Assembly: GCA_949152475.1 (NCBI GenBank)
Contig: OX424561.1
Coordinates: 3,038,001-3,102,000, forward strand
Direction: 5' to 3'
Length of the DNA: 64,000 nucleotides
DNA from: Terebella lapidaria
Taxonomy: Eukaryota; Annelida; Polychaeta; Terebellida; Terebellidae
In this document: positions 12,018 to 25,500 of the stretch, in pieces
How the letters are laid out: each line of letters starts with the position of its first letter
Position numbering within the stretch: the first letter of the stretch is position 1
Position numbers and translations under genes: made by a program
The notes under the pieces: model-generated
Told to the model about the DNA's origin: nothing
Databases searched by the model: none
Seen by the model: the letters and a program-made list of their open reading frames with translations, nothing else

Positions 12018-13421
12018 GGTTACCGGACCTATGGTCCGATAACCTATTGGCATGGCGTTGCGTCCGTCGTCCGTCGTCGTCCGTCGTCGTCGTCCACATT
12101 TTTATCTTTTTTGTTTACAGGCGAATTTTTCTGAAATTTTGCACAAAAATACTTAAAAATAATTCAAGAAGGAGGTATTTTTTAGTTTTTTGATTTTTCG
12201 CATTTTTTTCAAAATGGCGGCCGTTTTCGACGAAAAATGCCTGATTTTGGACTTTGGCGGCCATTTTCTCAAAATCTGTTCAGTAACTTTTTTTCTTTTT
12301 GATAAATAACACTCCTCATATGTACTCCTATGATGTCTATAAATTTCGTTGCGCTTGAATCGCTCGAAGTGGGCCATTTTGGCCCAAACTCGGCTCAAAT
12401 GGGACTTTCCCATGTTAAATTCTCCTATGCTTTATAATGGGACACATTATGCCTAATATCTCACTTGATTTTGAGATTAGAGACTAGGAATCAATTGTGG
12501 ACCTATAGGAAATGATATATGCTGAATATTCTCGTGACCTTGAATTTGACCTCTGACCTCACTTTCAAGGTCAGAGCACAAAATGGCTTATATCTCGATT
12601 ATTATCGACTCTACAGCTTAGGAATCAATTGTGGACACATAGGAAATGATATATTCTGAATATTCTCGTGACCTTGAATTTGACCTCTGACCTCAGTTTC
12701 AAGGTCAGAGCACAAAATGGCTTATATCTCGCTTATTATCGACTCTACAGCTTAGGAATCAATTGTGGACATATAGGAAATGATATATGCTGAATATTCT
12801 GATGACCTTGATTTGACCTTCGACCTCATTTTCAAGGTCACAGGACAAAATGGCTAATATCTCGCTTGTTATCGACTTTACAGCTTAGCAATCAATTATG
12901 AACATATAGGAAATGATATATGCAGATTATTGTCATGACCTTGAATTTGACCTTTGACCTCATTTTCAAGGTCACAGGACAAAATGGCTAATATCTCACT
13001 TATTATCGATTTTACAGCTTAGGAATCAATTGTGGACATATAGGAAATGATATATGCTGAATATTCTCGTGACCTTGAATTTGACCTCTGACCTCATTTC
13101 CAAGGTCCAAGGGCAAACTGGTTCATATGTTGCTCCTCTATTGACTGTATGGCTTGGGAATCAATTGTGGACATGATATACATGATATAGAAAATGATAT
13201 ACACTGAATATTTTGATGACCTTGAATTTGACCTTTGCCCCTTCATTTTCAAGGCTACAGCATAAAATTGCTAATATCTCTCTGATTATTGAACTTACAG
13301 CTTAGCAATCAACTGTGGACATGATATATGCTTAATGTTATATATGCTGAATATTCTCTTGACCTTGAATTCAACCAGTGACCTGGCTAACACCTAAAAT
13401 ATTAAACATTGTCCGGTAACC
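12018..13421 (+). mobile_element. Complete copy of the array-bearing TIR element (copy B)
   Basis: It begins GGTTACCGGAC at 12018 and ends GTCCGGTAACC at 13411-13421, a perfect 11 bp terminal inverted repeat with TA on both outer sides. Its 1,404 bp hold the head hairpin, the CGTC stretch, the AAAATGGCGGCC section and about seven 134 bp units. An element end (GTCCAGTAACC, 11982-11992) lies just before it, so it abuts another copy. This is the best copy for defining the family. Confidence 0.75.
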
Positions 13422-13680
13422 TATCTTTGGCCCTTGGCCTAATTTTTTAAATTTTGCATAGATTTCAAAATGGCGGCCTTTTTTATGAAAAATGGCCAGT
13501 TTTGGATTTTGGCGGCCATTTTCTTAAAAAATGTCTGATCAGTTTTGAGATTTTCATTTCAAAAGATTCCCGTCATGTACCTTTATGATGTGTGTAAGTT
13601 TCGTTGCTCTTGAATCGCCAGTCTGCGCATGGTGGGCATTTTGATTTTTTGACGGGTCGGCCAAAAAATTGATTTCCAAT
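13422..13680 (+). mobile_element. Fragment of a related TIR element head
   Basis: Contains the CAAAATGGCGGCC and TTTTGACGGGTCGGC blocks shared with the head of the element at 25723, directly after the end of copy B. Truncated at both ends. Confidence 0.5.
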
Positions 13681-14729
13681 ATGATGTCCTATGTGATTTA
13701 TTGAATTTAATCAGAAACCCATAAGGGTTTCGATTTAATTCAATGAAGAATATTTAACCAATTACAAAGGTAGAATAAGGTAGCTAAAAGCTTTGATCAT
13801 GTTCCCTTAGAAATGAGAATTAAGAACCAATCATATTCACAAAATACAACAAAAAAACACTGACAAATTATACGTAATACTGAAATATGCAAAAGATTGT
13901 AAACTTGTAAGCCCAAATACATGTACAAATAACCGGCAACAATTTGCAAGTGATTACATACAGCACTTAATTCTTTGAAAACAAAAAAGTATATTACATG
14001 AAGGATTTAGAGTGTTGTATAAGTCGAAGTAAGTAAGCTCGTATGATAAATAAAATCAGGTATGCGTATGCACATGTTTCAACATTCAGAAATGCATGAG
14101 GTGAAAGGAATAAAAAGTAATCCTATTATCCAGCAGTAATATTCATAAATATCCATTGGACAACAAATATTAAATGGTATAAGGTATACAGACGAGCCTT
14201 TGCCCGGCCTTCGATTCATTAAATCTAAAATGATAAAATTTAAATTAAATCGCTTCATTAAATCTAAAATGATAAAACATAAATTTTGTTATCCATGATT
14301 TGGATAAAAATTAATTAAAAGACTGGAATATCTATATTTTGACATCTGCAAAATTTTGCAATATTTTTCAATTATTGTCAAAATATTTATATTTTGACAA
14401 TAATAGTGGCATAGATATAAATGGTATACCATATATATATACTTATTTTTGACCTTTTGATTAACTATTATACCATGGCGGGACCTATGATCGACAGGCC
14501 CGTACCATGCATTGATCGGCCCTCAAAATTTAGTACCAATAAAACAAACAATCAACGCCTGTAAATTAAAGGAAAGACTGCAAGCCTAAACAATTTTAAG
14601 CTTCTACAGGCTTCATAAAAATCTTATAAACAACGTCTGATCATAAGATACCGTGCCGATCAAAGGTACCCTAACACTATCTGGGATACTAGTAACATTT
14701 GTGCAGTCAGATAACGGCTGAGCTGGTGA
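13681..14729. other. AT-rich intergenic DNA
   Basis: No gene seen. At about 14213-14285 a segment of some 40 bp containing TTCATTAAATCTAAAATGAT is present twice in tandem. Confidence 0.5.
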
Positions 14730-14921
14730 TTCTGTAAAAAGACTAATTTTGGAGATATTAAATTTGGCAGTTTTGAACCTCACGCTATTTGCGGTTTAAA
14801 AACCACTTATATTTCCTAACATATATCCAGTTAATTTGGCGGACGATTTAATTTGGCGATTTTTCCCCTACCGCCAAATCCGCCAAATAAATCGTCCGCC
14901 AAAATTAGTAGTTTTACAGTA
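14730..14921. mobile_element. MITE with CTGTAAAA-type TIRs, rich in GGCGG/CCGCC
   Basis: Starts CTGTAAAAAGACTAATTTTG and ends with the inverse, CAAAATTAGTAGTTTTACAG. The inside has inverted segments (AATTTGGCGG and CCGCCAAAT). A diverged copy lies at 29095-29275 in a PPP2R5E intron, so the element is dispersed. Confidence 0.7.
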
Positions 14922-15666
14922 CGATATATATAGATTTAGACCTATAGATTAGTATTATTATTATTATTATTATTATTATTTGCTGAGGTGTATCGTGCAT
15001 ACTAGTACAAGGTTTCCGTACTCTGAAATTTCCAGGGAAAGTTGGTGATGTCCCTACCCTCCCACAGTAGCTATAAGGGAATTCCCAATATGACGTCATA
15101 TACAATTTTGCAGAAAGGTGCATTGTTCGATATATAGTGAAAGTAATCAACATATTTTGATTAATGGGTATCAAATATGTGTAGATATTTTCATATCATG
15201 TCATGACACTCTCCAGACGTTCAAATATTGAGTGAAAGAGTCTATATTTGCTCGTTTTAGGGTCAAGGTCATCTGAAAGGTGAAGCCCGGCGAAGTCTCG
15301 TCTTTGTTACTTTCGACGTGATTTCACGTTATCTGGAAACCTGTGCTATTTTGGCAACCCAAAATTTTGTTGCAAGCTTGGAATATTTCAGGAATTTCAT
15401 GATAAAGAACCAATTCTACGTAACATTTACTTTGTTTAGGTGTATCTACGAACCTCTAGTTGCGATATGAAGGTCGAATAAAGGAGCTGGTTTCGGTTCT
15501 TTGTAGAGTTCTACCCTCTTGCAAAAAGCCATTTGACAGTAACCACGGCTTTTTATGGCAGTCAACATAGGCAAAACATGCTTTGACCCTGGATGAAACC
15601 GATTCGGCATAAAAACAACATAAATAGGAGGCTTCTATTGCCTATAATATATTCACAACAGAAGTC
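14922..15666 (+). promoter_or_regulatory. Flank and probable 5' region of the PP2A B56 gene
   Basis: A (TTA)n microsatellite at about 14944-14980 and no ORF of note. The stretch just before the ATG at 15667 should hold the promoter or 5' UTR, unless a noncoding first exon lies further upstream. I see no convincing TATA box. Confidence 0.3.
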
Positions 15667-16507
15667 ATGACATCAAAAGTCGTAGACAGAATAGACCCCT
15701 TCCATAGCAAGGCCTCAATAAAAGGCCGAAAGCAAAAGCGCAGCCAGGGCTCGTCCCACTATCGGTCGAAAGGACCCTCGGAACTCACGGCTTTACCACA
15801 ACTGAAAGGTGAGCAAGCATGGTTTGATGCCGCTTACATTGATAGTTGGTTCTTGATTTTGATCTAATTGTAATTTACATGATATGACATGTGCTTGATA
15901 TTCCACCAGTATGATGTCATTTATTCATTATTGTGTGATAGATCTAGATTCTACTTGTATTCTGTACTGAGAATGCACAGGATGCATGCAACAATGTTCT
16001 CCACTGGACCCTGCATCTAAGATCTTCTTTCAGCATTTTATTATTGCATTTCGTATCTAGGTATACCTGTATGTATTAGGGTAGGACAAATATGAGATTG
16101 AGTTCCATCAGCATTAGTGTGATATATAATTATTTCATTACTTTTATGTTCTTGATTTGTCCTCCTGTGCTGTATGAGCCATCTGTCCTGTATTCGCCGC
16201 ATTCCCAAATTCGCCAATATTAGTATTTTCAGACCTTGTAATTCAAATAAAAACAGAACGCCTCTGTGGCCGAGTGGATTGGACTGGTCCTTCCTTGAAG
16301 CAACGAAGCTCAGAGGCGGTAGGTGATGGGGGTTCGATCCTTGTCACCGGCACAAATTAGGTGGAGTTTTCATCCTGGCACCGCAAAGGTTTCTCCATTC
16401 GAATGTGCTTTCCAAATTCAATTTTCACTCGACGGAGGATGGGGAAGACAGGCAGAATTGCCTATCATCATGGGCCGTCGTTAAATAAATCTGATTATTA
16501 TATTATT

Positions 16508-16538
<31 letters not shown>

Positions 16539-19500
16539 TTATTATTATTATTATCATTGAAACCAACCAGCTCTATCATCAATTGAGACTCTGATATCCA
16601 ATCTTTGTATCAGCTGTTTGTTTTCCACACAACAAGCTTCTGAGCTCTGATTAAATTGAGTTGGTGAATTTTGGGATGTGCCGAATTTAGGGTGGATAGC
16701 TCGTATACTAGTATGGACAAACCAGACATCATAATTTGGTGACATTATCTAATTTACCAACCATGATTTCATGGCTGTTTCGCAGTCATACATATGAAGT
16801 GTTACATTTGAATATCACAGTCATCTTTGTCCAGATTAGATTGGAATAAATTTTTATATGAATTTCTGTATTAGACTGAAGCAGAACAGGGAACATCTAT
16901 CAGCTCCCCCAGTACCACCGCTGAGAATCCCGGTATAGCATCCGTAATCCAAGCCCAGTACCGAGTTATGTTTTCTCCAGACCGAAGGAACAACAATTGA
17001 CAGGATTTTAATTTCCCATATTCTTCCTTATCTTACTGTACAAGTTGAAATTATTCCATGAGATTCCTGTGCTGTCTGAACAGTCGATCTTGTGGCATAA
17101 AGTCATATATGTTTAAATTCTAGAAACGAAGAAATAATGAATGCCGTGTGAAGTCTTGTCATATCTGTTCAAAACCTTACTATGGTTACCATGGTTACGT
17201 GTAGAGGCATTCGTTGAAAGTTCATATTCAATATGATGCAAAAGTGTGTTTCTTCACATTTGTCTTGAACAGTGTTTTGAATACATTCAGTATATATATA
17301 CCGGAACTGATTTTCAATTTGAAGCTCTGTAAAACATTTGCCTTCAGCATGTTCAGTGAAGTTTTCACTACATGTATACATATTAGTCTATATCTTGAGA
17401 CTTCATTCACAGAAATCTTTCTGAAGTCTTTCTTAGAATTTTGTTTGGCCAGCAAAAATTCTTGGCAAGTCTAGATGACATTCTTGTAATTAGGTGTCTC
17501 ACAGTTGGAAGTCATATTAAGTTGACTTCATTATGTGAACATATAAGTTGGTGGTAGTTGTGTGATAAGGTTATCCAATATCCATAGTAATAAGTAATTA
17601 CTTTAGTAGTCCAAAGGAGCTGAGATGGGGGTGATAGGGATGGCATGTGTGTTGGTAATTATTATGAGTATAAACCATCCATTTTGATGTGGGGACAGGA
17701 CAATAACATAATGAGGTGACCTTGGTGATCCACATACAGGTGCTTACATGTACATCTACACATGCTACAGGTCAGCCGGTTTTCTGTGCGTGTCCGTGCA
17801 ATTTGTGGGTGTGATGGGCTCAAGCCTCTTCTCTCCGTTATCATGGTTATAGACCTTGATAGATTCTTTCAAGGCTACTTGATTCTTATTGTCTAATTCA
17901 GTTTGAATTTTGAAATGTTGAATTGTTTCTTCAAAAATGTAAGTCTTCTGGATCCTTGTGGATAGTTGCTTGTGTTGATATTGCACAAGGTGGGAATACC
18001 TTGTCTCTTTATCTGATCTTGAGGAACTGCATAGCATCTGAATATTGAGTAGTACTATTGCCATATTTGTCAAAAGGTTGCACTGATGAGCTTCCTTCCA
18101 ATATGCTTTCTTAGAAAGCCTTCCTAACTGACCCCTGGTGTATGCAGATTCAAATGAGTTGCACATCAATATACTAGTATACTGGTTTTTACAATGAATA
18201 ATCTTGAACATGTGATAATTCTGATTACTGTAAATCCCTTAATTATTTGCGTCCTTTTATTTTTGCTAATTGAACCAAAACGCAAAAATTTGAGGACGCG
18301 AATTGAAAAAAAAGAGTGTTACGTCATTACACCACACCTGTTTTCTAGTAAAAATGCAAAATTAGAAGGGAACGAATCAGTCCATTCGAATAAAACGCAG
18401 AAATTAAAGGACCCAAAATTATCTGGATTTACAGTAGGAGATCATAGCTGATCATCCTGAACCTGTTCATGAACATTGGTCACTATGTGTGCATACGTGT
18501 TGTGAACGCTGTGTCACTAAGTAAATTAAACTATTGTATGCTCACGTCCTGTTTTGGGGTCAGTTAAGACCTGTGTTATGTTTTTGTCCCTGGGATCTGT
18601 TGGCTATTGATTAGTGTCTAGATAGTGACCAGGGGGCAGCACTGGGGGCATGTACACCCGCTAGATAGATCCATACCAGTGACCTTGTAAGGTTCTGCCA
18701 ATCATCGCTTGCTCCACGCTGGCCACTCGACAGATAATAGCGTTGTCACCTGCACGGGGGAACCAATGCCGTGCGCACCCCCAAAAAAGACGTTATCAGT
18801 CATAGGATCTGTAATCAATAATTGTATTTGTGCGGCCTTACATACGTTTGTAGCTACTAGATAGGCAAGCAATATGAGTAATGTCAGCATTGGGCAGGAG
18901 GCTTTTGGGGGCAGGGGATGTTGTTGGTTGGGGACTTGGATTTATAGAATTAGGAAAAATCATACAGAATTTGCGACCAAACTGCAGACTACATTTGTCT
19001 TATGTGTTCCCTCAATTGATGAAACTTGGTACTTGTAAATATGTATATATGTCTTTGCTTCCTACATACTAGTACACATGATACAGTGTAGATCATTATA
19101 CCCTGTGATAGCCAGTGTCAGACTTTGGTTTGTAAAAAAAAAAGAACAAAAAGCTTGCAGATAATATTGGACGTGGGTTCATGATGTTGACAACAGAGTT
19201 AATGAAAGACTTCCTGTTCTACTTCAATATTTCTGTCTTGCTTCCTCGGTATTCAGCAAGGTGTCTACCGTATGCTGGTGAATATTTGAAGTGATGGATC
19301 CCATAGCTGAAGTGAATGCTCATAGATAATTTTTTAGCATTAGTTTTCCCCACATTGTCATTGAAATGTTCTCAACCGTGTCAAAACAAACAGCAGGTTA
19401 CTGAAGGTCTAGAGGTTATATACATGATATATACATGTGAACGATGTAACCAACAGGCAGTGTCAGTGTTTATGTCCATTTACATACTTCTGCCAAGTTA

Positions 19501-22500
19501 GCTTATCAGATCTTCGGGGTAATTCACAATTGTTTACAAGGTTGTGAGCCGCGTTTACAGATCAACGGACTGGCTTTTATTGAAGACCCTGTATACCACA
19601 ACTGTCACGTCAGTCGTAAATTTTCTTGACCAAATGTTGACCATAACCATCAGTCAGACAGTGATGTTGACACCTTAAATGTTTAACTTCGATTGCTGAG
19701 TCCTAATGCGGAACTTGTCCCAAATTTCATTCTGATGTGTGTTTTCAGATAAATCCTCTATAGTTTTTGTACCTTGTACCTGTATGTGAAGCACACTACT
19801 GCTATAGATATGATGATTAGGCTAATAGACTAATGTGATGAAGCTTTTCTGTACCAGTACTTGTGGACTAGTCTGTGCATGTAGGGTTATTGATTCCTCA
19901 TTAGCAGCCTGTACAGAAAGGTTACATGGCTGTGAGCATCACTTGGGTGACTGACCACACCGCTGCCATCAGGGCCTCAGCTCCTGTATTTATTGTTCTA
20001 ATTTATGGATTTCCGCGGATATATCATGCGGGATCTCGCCACGTGAGCGCTGTTGACATTGTCCAGCCGTAGTTGGCCACAGCTACAAATGTATTTTTTC
20101 AGAGTATTTCTGGTATGGGGTCAGGTTTCAGATTGACCGGTGACAGTAGCTCTGTGCTGACTACTGAATCGTACAGTTGATCATCTGCTATGGCAGATAT
20201 ATCTTGAATGTCATCTTGTATGAGGGTTTTTGTAAGATGACTGTATCAAAATATAAAACCTTGCTAGCCATCATCTCGTAAAACAGTAACTTCTTAGAGG
20301 TGCGTTGATATCCTTCCATCTTGGCCATTGTTTGTAATGTCCTATACAGTTCTTCTTGTATGGTAATGTAGTTTTGATAAGAAATTGCCAGACAACTTGA
20401 CTGTTAGTTGCCTTATTTCCTTAGTAATCTTCTCAAGTAATCTAATATTGCGGCTGCATGCCTTCCGCGAGTGATGGTTTCCATAGTGATGGGCAGTTTC
20501 CACGGTTTCGTGGACCCTGGGTGTTGTCAGTAGCGACGTCCTGATCGCACGTAATTGACTCAGCATGATACCTGATCCATGGCGGTGATTCTGTCACCCG
20601 CCATGCGACTGGTCAGGAAATGTGCAATCTACATGATATCCATTCGTCGTTCCATCCGACTCCTTGTCGCACACAAATAGAGGCGTGTCATCCACCATAA
20701 ATCAATGTTACATTTTGATCTTCAAGATAATTTCACGTGTTGCAGTTTGAAACATGTTAACACCAGTAGTATATTTTATACATCACCAATCTAAACTACT
20801 ACATGCTCCTTTTCAGATCTTGTGGATCGTTCTGGATAGAAAATTTACGTGATTGAAACTAGGCACTTTGAATTTTTGGAAATTGTCTTAATAGAAAATT
20901 TAATTGGACAACTATCTCTTCATTTCTTATACGTGTATTATCATTGATATTCCAACACTAAATTCATAAATGTTTCTATGTATTGATTCTGTATTTGAAC
21001 AAAATCCTCAATTGCTTAGCTTCGTTGTAAGTGCAGTGAAATGCCACATTATCTCCTTTTCCACAACTGTTGCTATTTAAAATGTCATATTTAGATATAT
21101 TGTGTGTGATTTAGTACAAGCATTTGTTCACTGAGTTCACTGTCCCAGACTGTTGGAAGTGTTCGGAAGTAGCTATACAATCAGTAGACACAGTTTTGGG
21201 TGACACTTTCTGGTGATAAATCACTGCCCCTCACAGACCGTCTTACGCTCTTCATCCTCTCCGTGCTGCCCCTGCATTCATACGACCCTTCACCTGACCT
21301 CAGTGCCATAGATACCAAGTCAACTCTACCAATAACGTAGGGAACCACAGACTCGCCAGTGTCCGAGAGCTGGGAGGAGCACACGGCTGATGGAACAGAT
21401 TTTGATGTCCCCCAGGGAGCCGCGTTGTGTGCATACCGGGAAGATATGACCCTGAGGTCCCGAGGTCTCTGACTGACAGTGGCTAGTATGTGTATGTCGT
21501 AATACACCCTCCCTGGAACTAAAAACCTGTGATTTAAGACTTTCCGATGCTGAACTAACATCCCCCCCCCCCCTCTCTGAGAGCCACGCCCATTGCCCAG
21601 TACAGTATTTGGACTTGATTTCTCCATCCGTCCGTTCGTCTGATAGCTGTTTTCTTGAGCTGTAATCTCTGGCTGATCTGGATGACAGACTTCCTGTGTA
21701 AATGGCCTCCACTTTACTGTGTCACTTTACCCGAGGGTTGGTGTCCGAGTCCGCGGCGCTGAGGGTCGAGGGACCACCGGAGGGGCATAGAGATCTCTCC
21801 GGACAAGGGGACAGCCCCGGTGTTATGTATGGCAGATATTGTTTGTCATGTGGCATATTGAGTAGATCTAGCCATTGTACCGGGAAACTATATGTTTGTA
21901 CCATGGTATATAAATATCTTGTTATTTGATACCTCCAACTCGTGACCGGATTAAATGACAGTTTGCAAATATGCAGTCAAATCAGACTCCGAATGTCATA
22001 GTAATACTTATGATGATTGTATCAAATCATTTTCTCAAATTGTCATGAAAATATGAAAGAAAAGTTAATAGCTTCATTAAATTTGATATGTTTTTGCGGG
22101 GTTTTGCAATCATTTTACCTGACATTAACATTTTATACATTGTATTTCAAATAGCACTGCACTGACTGCAGTGGTTCTATGCTTCTGATTTAAATGAGAA
22201 CAAATACATGTACATACAATTTGACCATGCTCATGTCCTGGTCATTGTTCTATTGTCAACATAATCCTGATGTTGTACTGTTGTACTCTCTGGAGTTCAC
22301 GACTGTGTGCATCTACCATCACTCACTATCGGCATCCTCATGCATACATGTCCATTTTTAACATGGAATAACCTGTATATTTGTGCGAAACACTATATAT
22401 CACAAGACTTTATCACCTACTGACAGAGACTATTTGATTCCTGACAGACACACCTCCTTCTGAGCAACAGGAGCTGTTCATCAAGAAGCTGCAGCAATGT

Positions 22501-25500
22501 TGCGTGGTTTTCGACTTCATGGATCCGGTGGCGGACCTCAAGAGCAAGGAAGTCAAGCGCGCGTGTCTCAACGAGCTCGTGGATTACATCACGGCGACCC
22601 GCGGTGTCCTGACAGAACCTGCCTACCCAGAGGTCGTAAAAATGGTGAGTCAAACGAGCCTAGAGGTCGTAAAAATGGTGAGTCAAACGAGCCTAGAGGT
22701 CGTAAAAATGGTGAGTCAAACGAGCCTAGAGGTCGTAAAAATGGTGAGTCACAGAGCATACAGGTCATAAAAATGGTGAGTCATTCAGAAATGTTATCAA
22801 AAGGCTGAGTCATCAAAACGCTGTTGAATAATCACAACTGCCTTCTGTAAAAGTACAAAGTAATGACTGTCTACATGAATTTTATAAAAATAGAAAGTTG
22901 AAAGCGCCGATTAAAATGCTGTTTAATGATAGAGGATCCCAGATTTGTTAGCGAATTTTGTGCGAGTGCAAGTATCAAATCAGAAGGCATAATGTCACTT
23001 GAACTTGAAGTGTTGTTGAAGTTTGTCCACTGAAAGCTTCCTCCTAATAACAGTGTGCTTCTCAAGTAAATGGGGGCGGTGCCTGTTGCACGCAAAACTG
23101 TTCAGAACTGGAACACATTCATTACAAGAGATAACACTGGCGTGATGTAAGAATAAAAAACACTTATCAAGGGTATAATTGAGGTTGATCAAAGTCCTCA
23201 GTTTTGATTGACGCCCCGTGTGGCTGATATTGTGTGGATGTGGAGGCGAGAATGTCTGTGTGCGTTCGTGTTCTTGCTTTCAGTGGGTTTATTGGTGTGT
23301 CTGTGATTGTGGGTTTGATGACACAAACGGGGGCATTTAAAGGCATGATCGAGCAATGCTGTTTAAATACAGGTCAATGATATTGCAGCCAATGGCAATG
23401 CATTGACTTTAGTCATTTTCTAGAGAGCACTCTGTTGAAGCAGCGAGCACGAAATTACGAGCACAAAGCCTCCCGGGGTGGTGGAAAGATCGTCAGCTCG
23501 GGAGTGAATGCAGTCATCAAATTATCTGCAGATCCAACGACCGACCAACAGACAGAAGGAGAGCAGCTATCAGTGAAGAGGCTCGTTGTAACAATCTCCC
23601 ACACACACACACAATGTTCCCGGCGGCGGTGGTGTTGTCGAGCCGTGCTGGCATTACGTGTAAAGACACAACAATCCGCTCATCAAACAGCTTCTTTACG
23701 GCTTCCTCCACGCCTGTCGATTTGCCAGAACCCCCAAGAAACAACACATTTTTTCAACGCATCAAACAAACACACAAGCTCGTCCATCCATCCCTCAGTC
23801 GATCTGCAGACTCCAATCCGGACAATCAATACTGTTTTATGATATCTATTTATATAATTACTTGCTCCCTGTTGCCGATTGGAGCAAGCTGAACTGATCA
23901 GATCATCGTCAGCTAAGACTCGCTGCCTTTCTGGCTCGTGTGGGTTTGTTGGCTGCCGACTAATTCTGACCTGAACACACGAGATGATGACTGCAGTATT
24001 GGGGGTATCCTGACAGACCTTCAGGCTTTCCAGCCACAGTTCACTGTCCGGTCTGTCTGTCCGTCTATCCGTGCTTGCGTGTGTCTGCCAGCAAGGCTCT
24101 GTCTGTTGCTGTGGTGGTAGTGGTGCTGGAGCAGTGAATCAGACTGCTGTGGTGAGACTCCCATGGTGCTTGCTCTACGGTCTCAGGGGCTGTACTCAGG
24201 GTGGGATAGCCATGATGTTGGGAGTTATGTGGGAGAGGGACTAGGGGAAGAGCAGTTGCACCCTACTCTGTACTGAAACTTGTCTGGGCTTCCACGGGAT
24301 GAGTCTAGTTGTGGGTGTGAGGCTTGTATCAGGGATGTGTGTAAGGTGTGTGTGTGTGTGGGGGGGGGATGTTGGGGGATCTCCACAAGTCCGGGGAAGA
24401 TCCCAGGGACTCCCACACTTCCCCAGGTAATGACGCAGGGCTTTGCGGTTTCTTAGAGGTCTATATGTCTGTGTATTACTGGCCTTAGTTGGAATAAAAT
24501 ACTTGAATAATTGACCACAAATTTCATAGGAGCCTTTTAACTAATTCACTAATCGATAAGTGAATCAATTATTTGTTATTATTTACCTGTAGATGAAATT
24601 TAAAAAGACTAAAGAGTTTCTTCACAAGTTTAATGAGAGTTATTTGAGTGTCAACATCAAACCTTTATAATGATTGTGTTGTACATTTTACGTTGTACGG
24701 TTCGTAGTAGGTACATTGAATGGATTCAATAACTTGATGTATGCCGTTGTGGGTTGCTTAATCGAGTGAGTTGCTGTTATAATGAAGCAAACACAAGAAA
24801 ATAGCTGGGTGCACATGGTATAGGGCTGGATACATTGATCTTCGTTTTCCAACAAAAAAAATACAAAGATTTAGTCTGCAGGAAAATAGAGTGGTTTTTG
24901 GTGAGTTCAATATTTCTAATCTTTTGGTCAATATGCCTTTCCATTGAGTATGTCCATTCATGAGAGCTTGGGAAGAAATGGATGGCTTTTTTGCATGATG
25001 TATTGACTGGAAACCATGTTCAAGTCAACCAGTCTGCGAACTCCCAAGTAGCGATACAGTGTCTGCTATCCATTTGAAATAAATTGACAGTAACCATTTA
25101 AAATAAATTGTTCCAAGCTGTATAATGGATGGATGCGCCTGTCATGTGGTACCTGTGGCAAATTGTCAAATGATATGCCAACAAGTTATAATATTGCTAT
25201 GTTGACCATGAAGCTGCAACATATTCCCAAGCAATTGCATGATAAACAGTCAATCAGATACTGTCGTTTCAGATCGCTTGCAACATATTTCGAACATTGC
25301 CGCCAAGTGATAACCCAGATTTTGACCCTGAGGAGGATGATCCAACTCTGGAAGCCTCGTGGCCACACCTACAGGTTGGTTATCATGGTTACCTGGCAAC
25401 CAGTCGAACCTTACAAAGACCGTCTTCAGAGATTTTCTATACCAAGATAGCCCGCTCAGGCCAAAACGGAAGTGAAGATTGGAATAGTGTTGATCCTGGC

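Larger units (their letters stand above)
15809..22447 (+). other. Intron 1 of the PP2A B56 gene
   Basis: Apart from the SINE at 16258-16553 and the MITE at 18226-18436 I find no gene or RNA in it. Short ORFs have no coding character. A C-run lies at about 21560-21573. Confidence 0.6.

Noticed and set aside
16258-16345. tRNA gene of Leu/Ser type
   Set aside because: A and B boxes are present, but the tRNA-like part runs straight into a SINE body and (TTA)n tail, and the arms pair poorly.
17765-18211. 148-codon minus-strand ORF in intron 1
   Set aside because: No domain, lacks conserved-protein character, antisense to the host intron; likely chance.
21181-21712. Overlapping minus-strand ORFs of about 130-150 codons in PPP2R5E intron 1
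   Set aside because: Low-complexity composition, no domain and no flanking splice signals in phase; likely chance.
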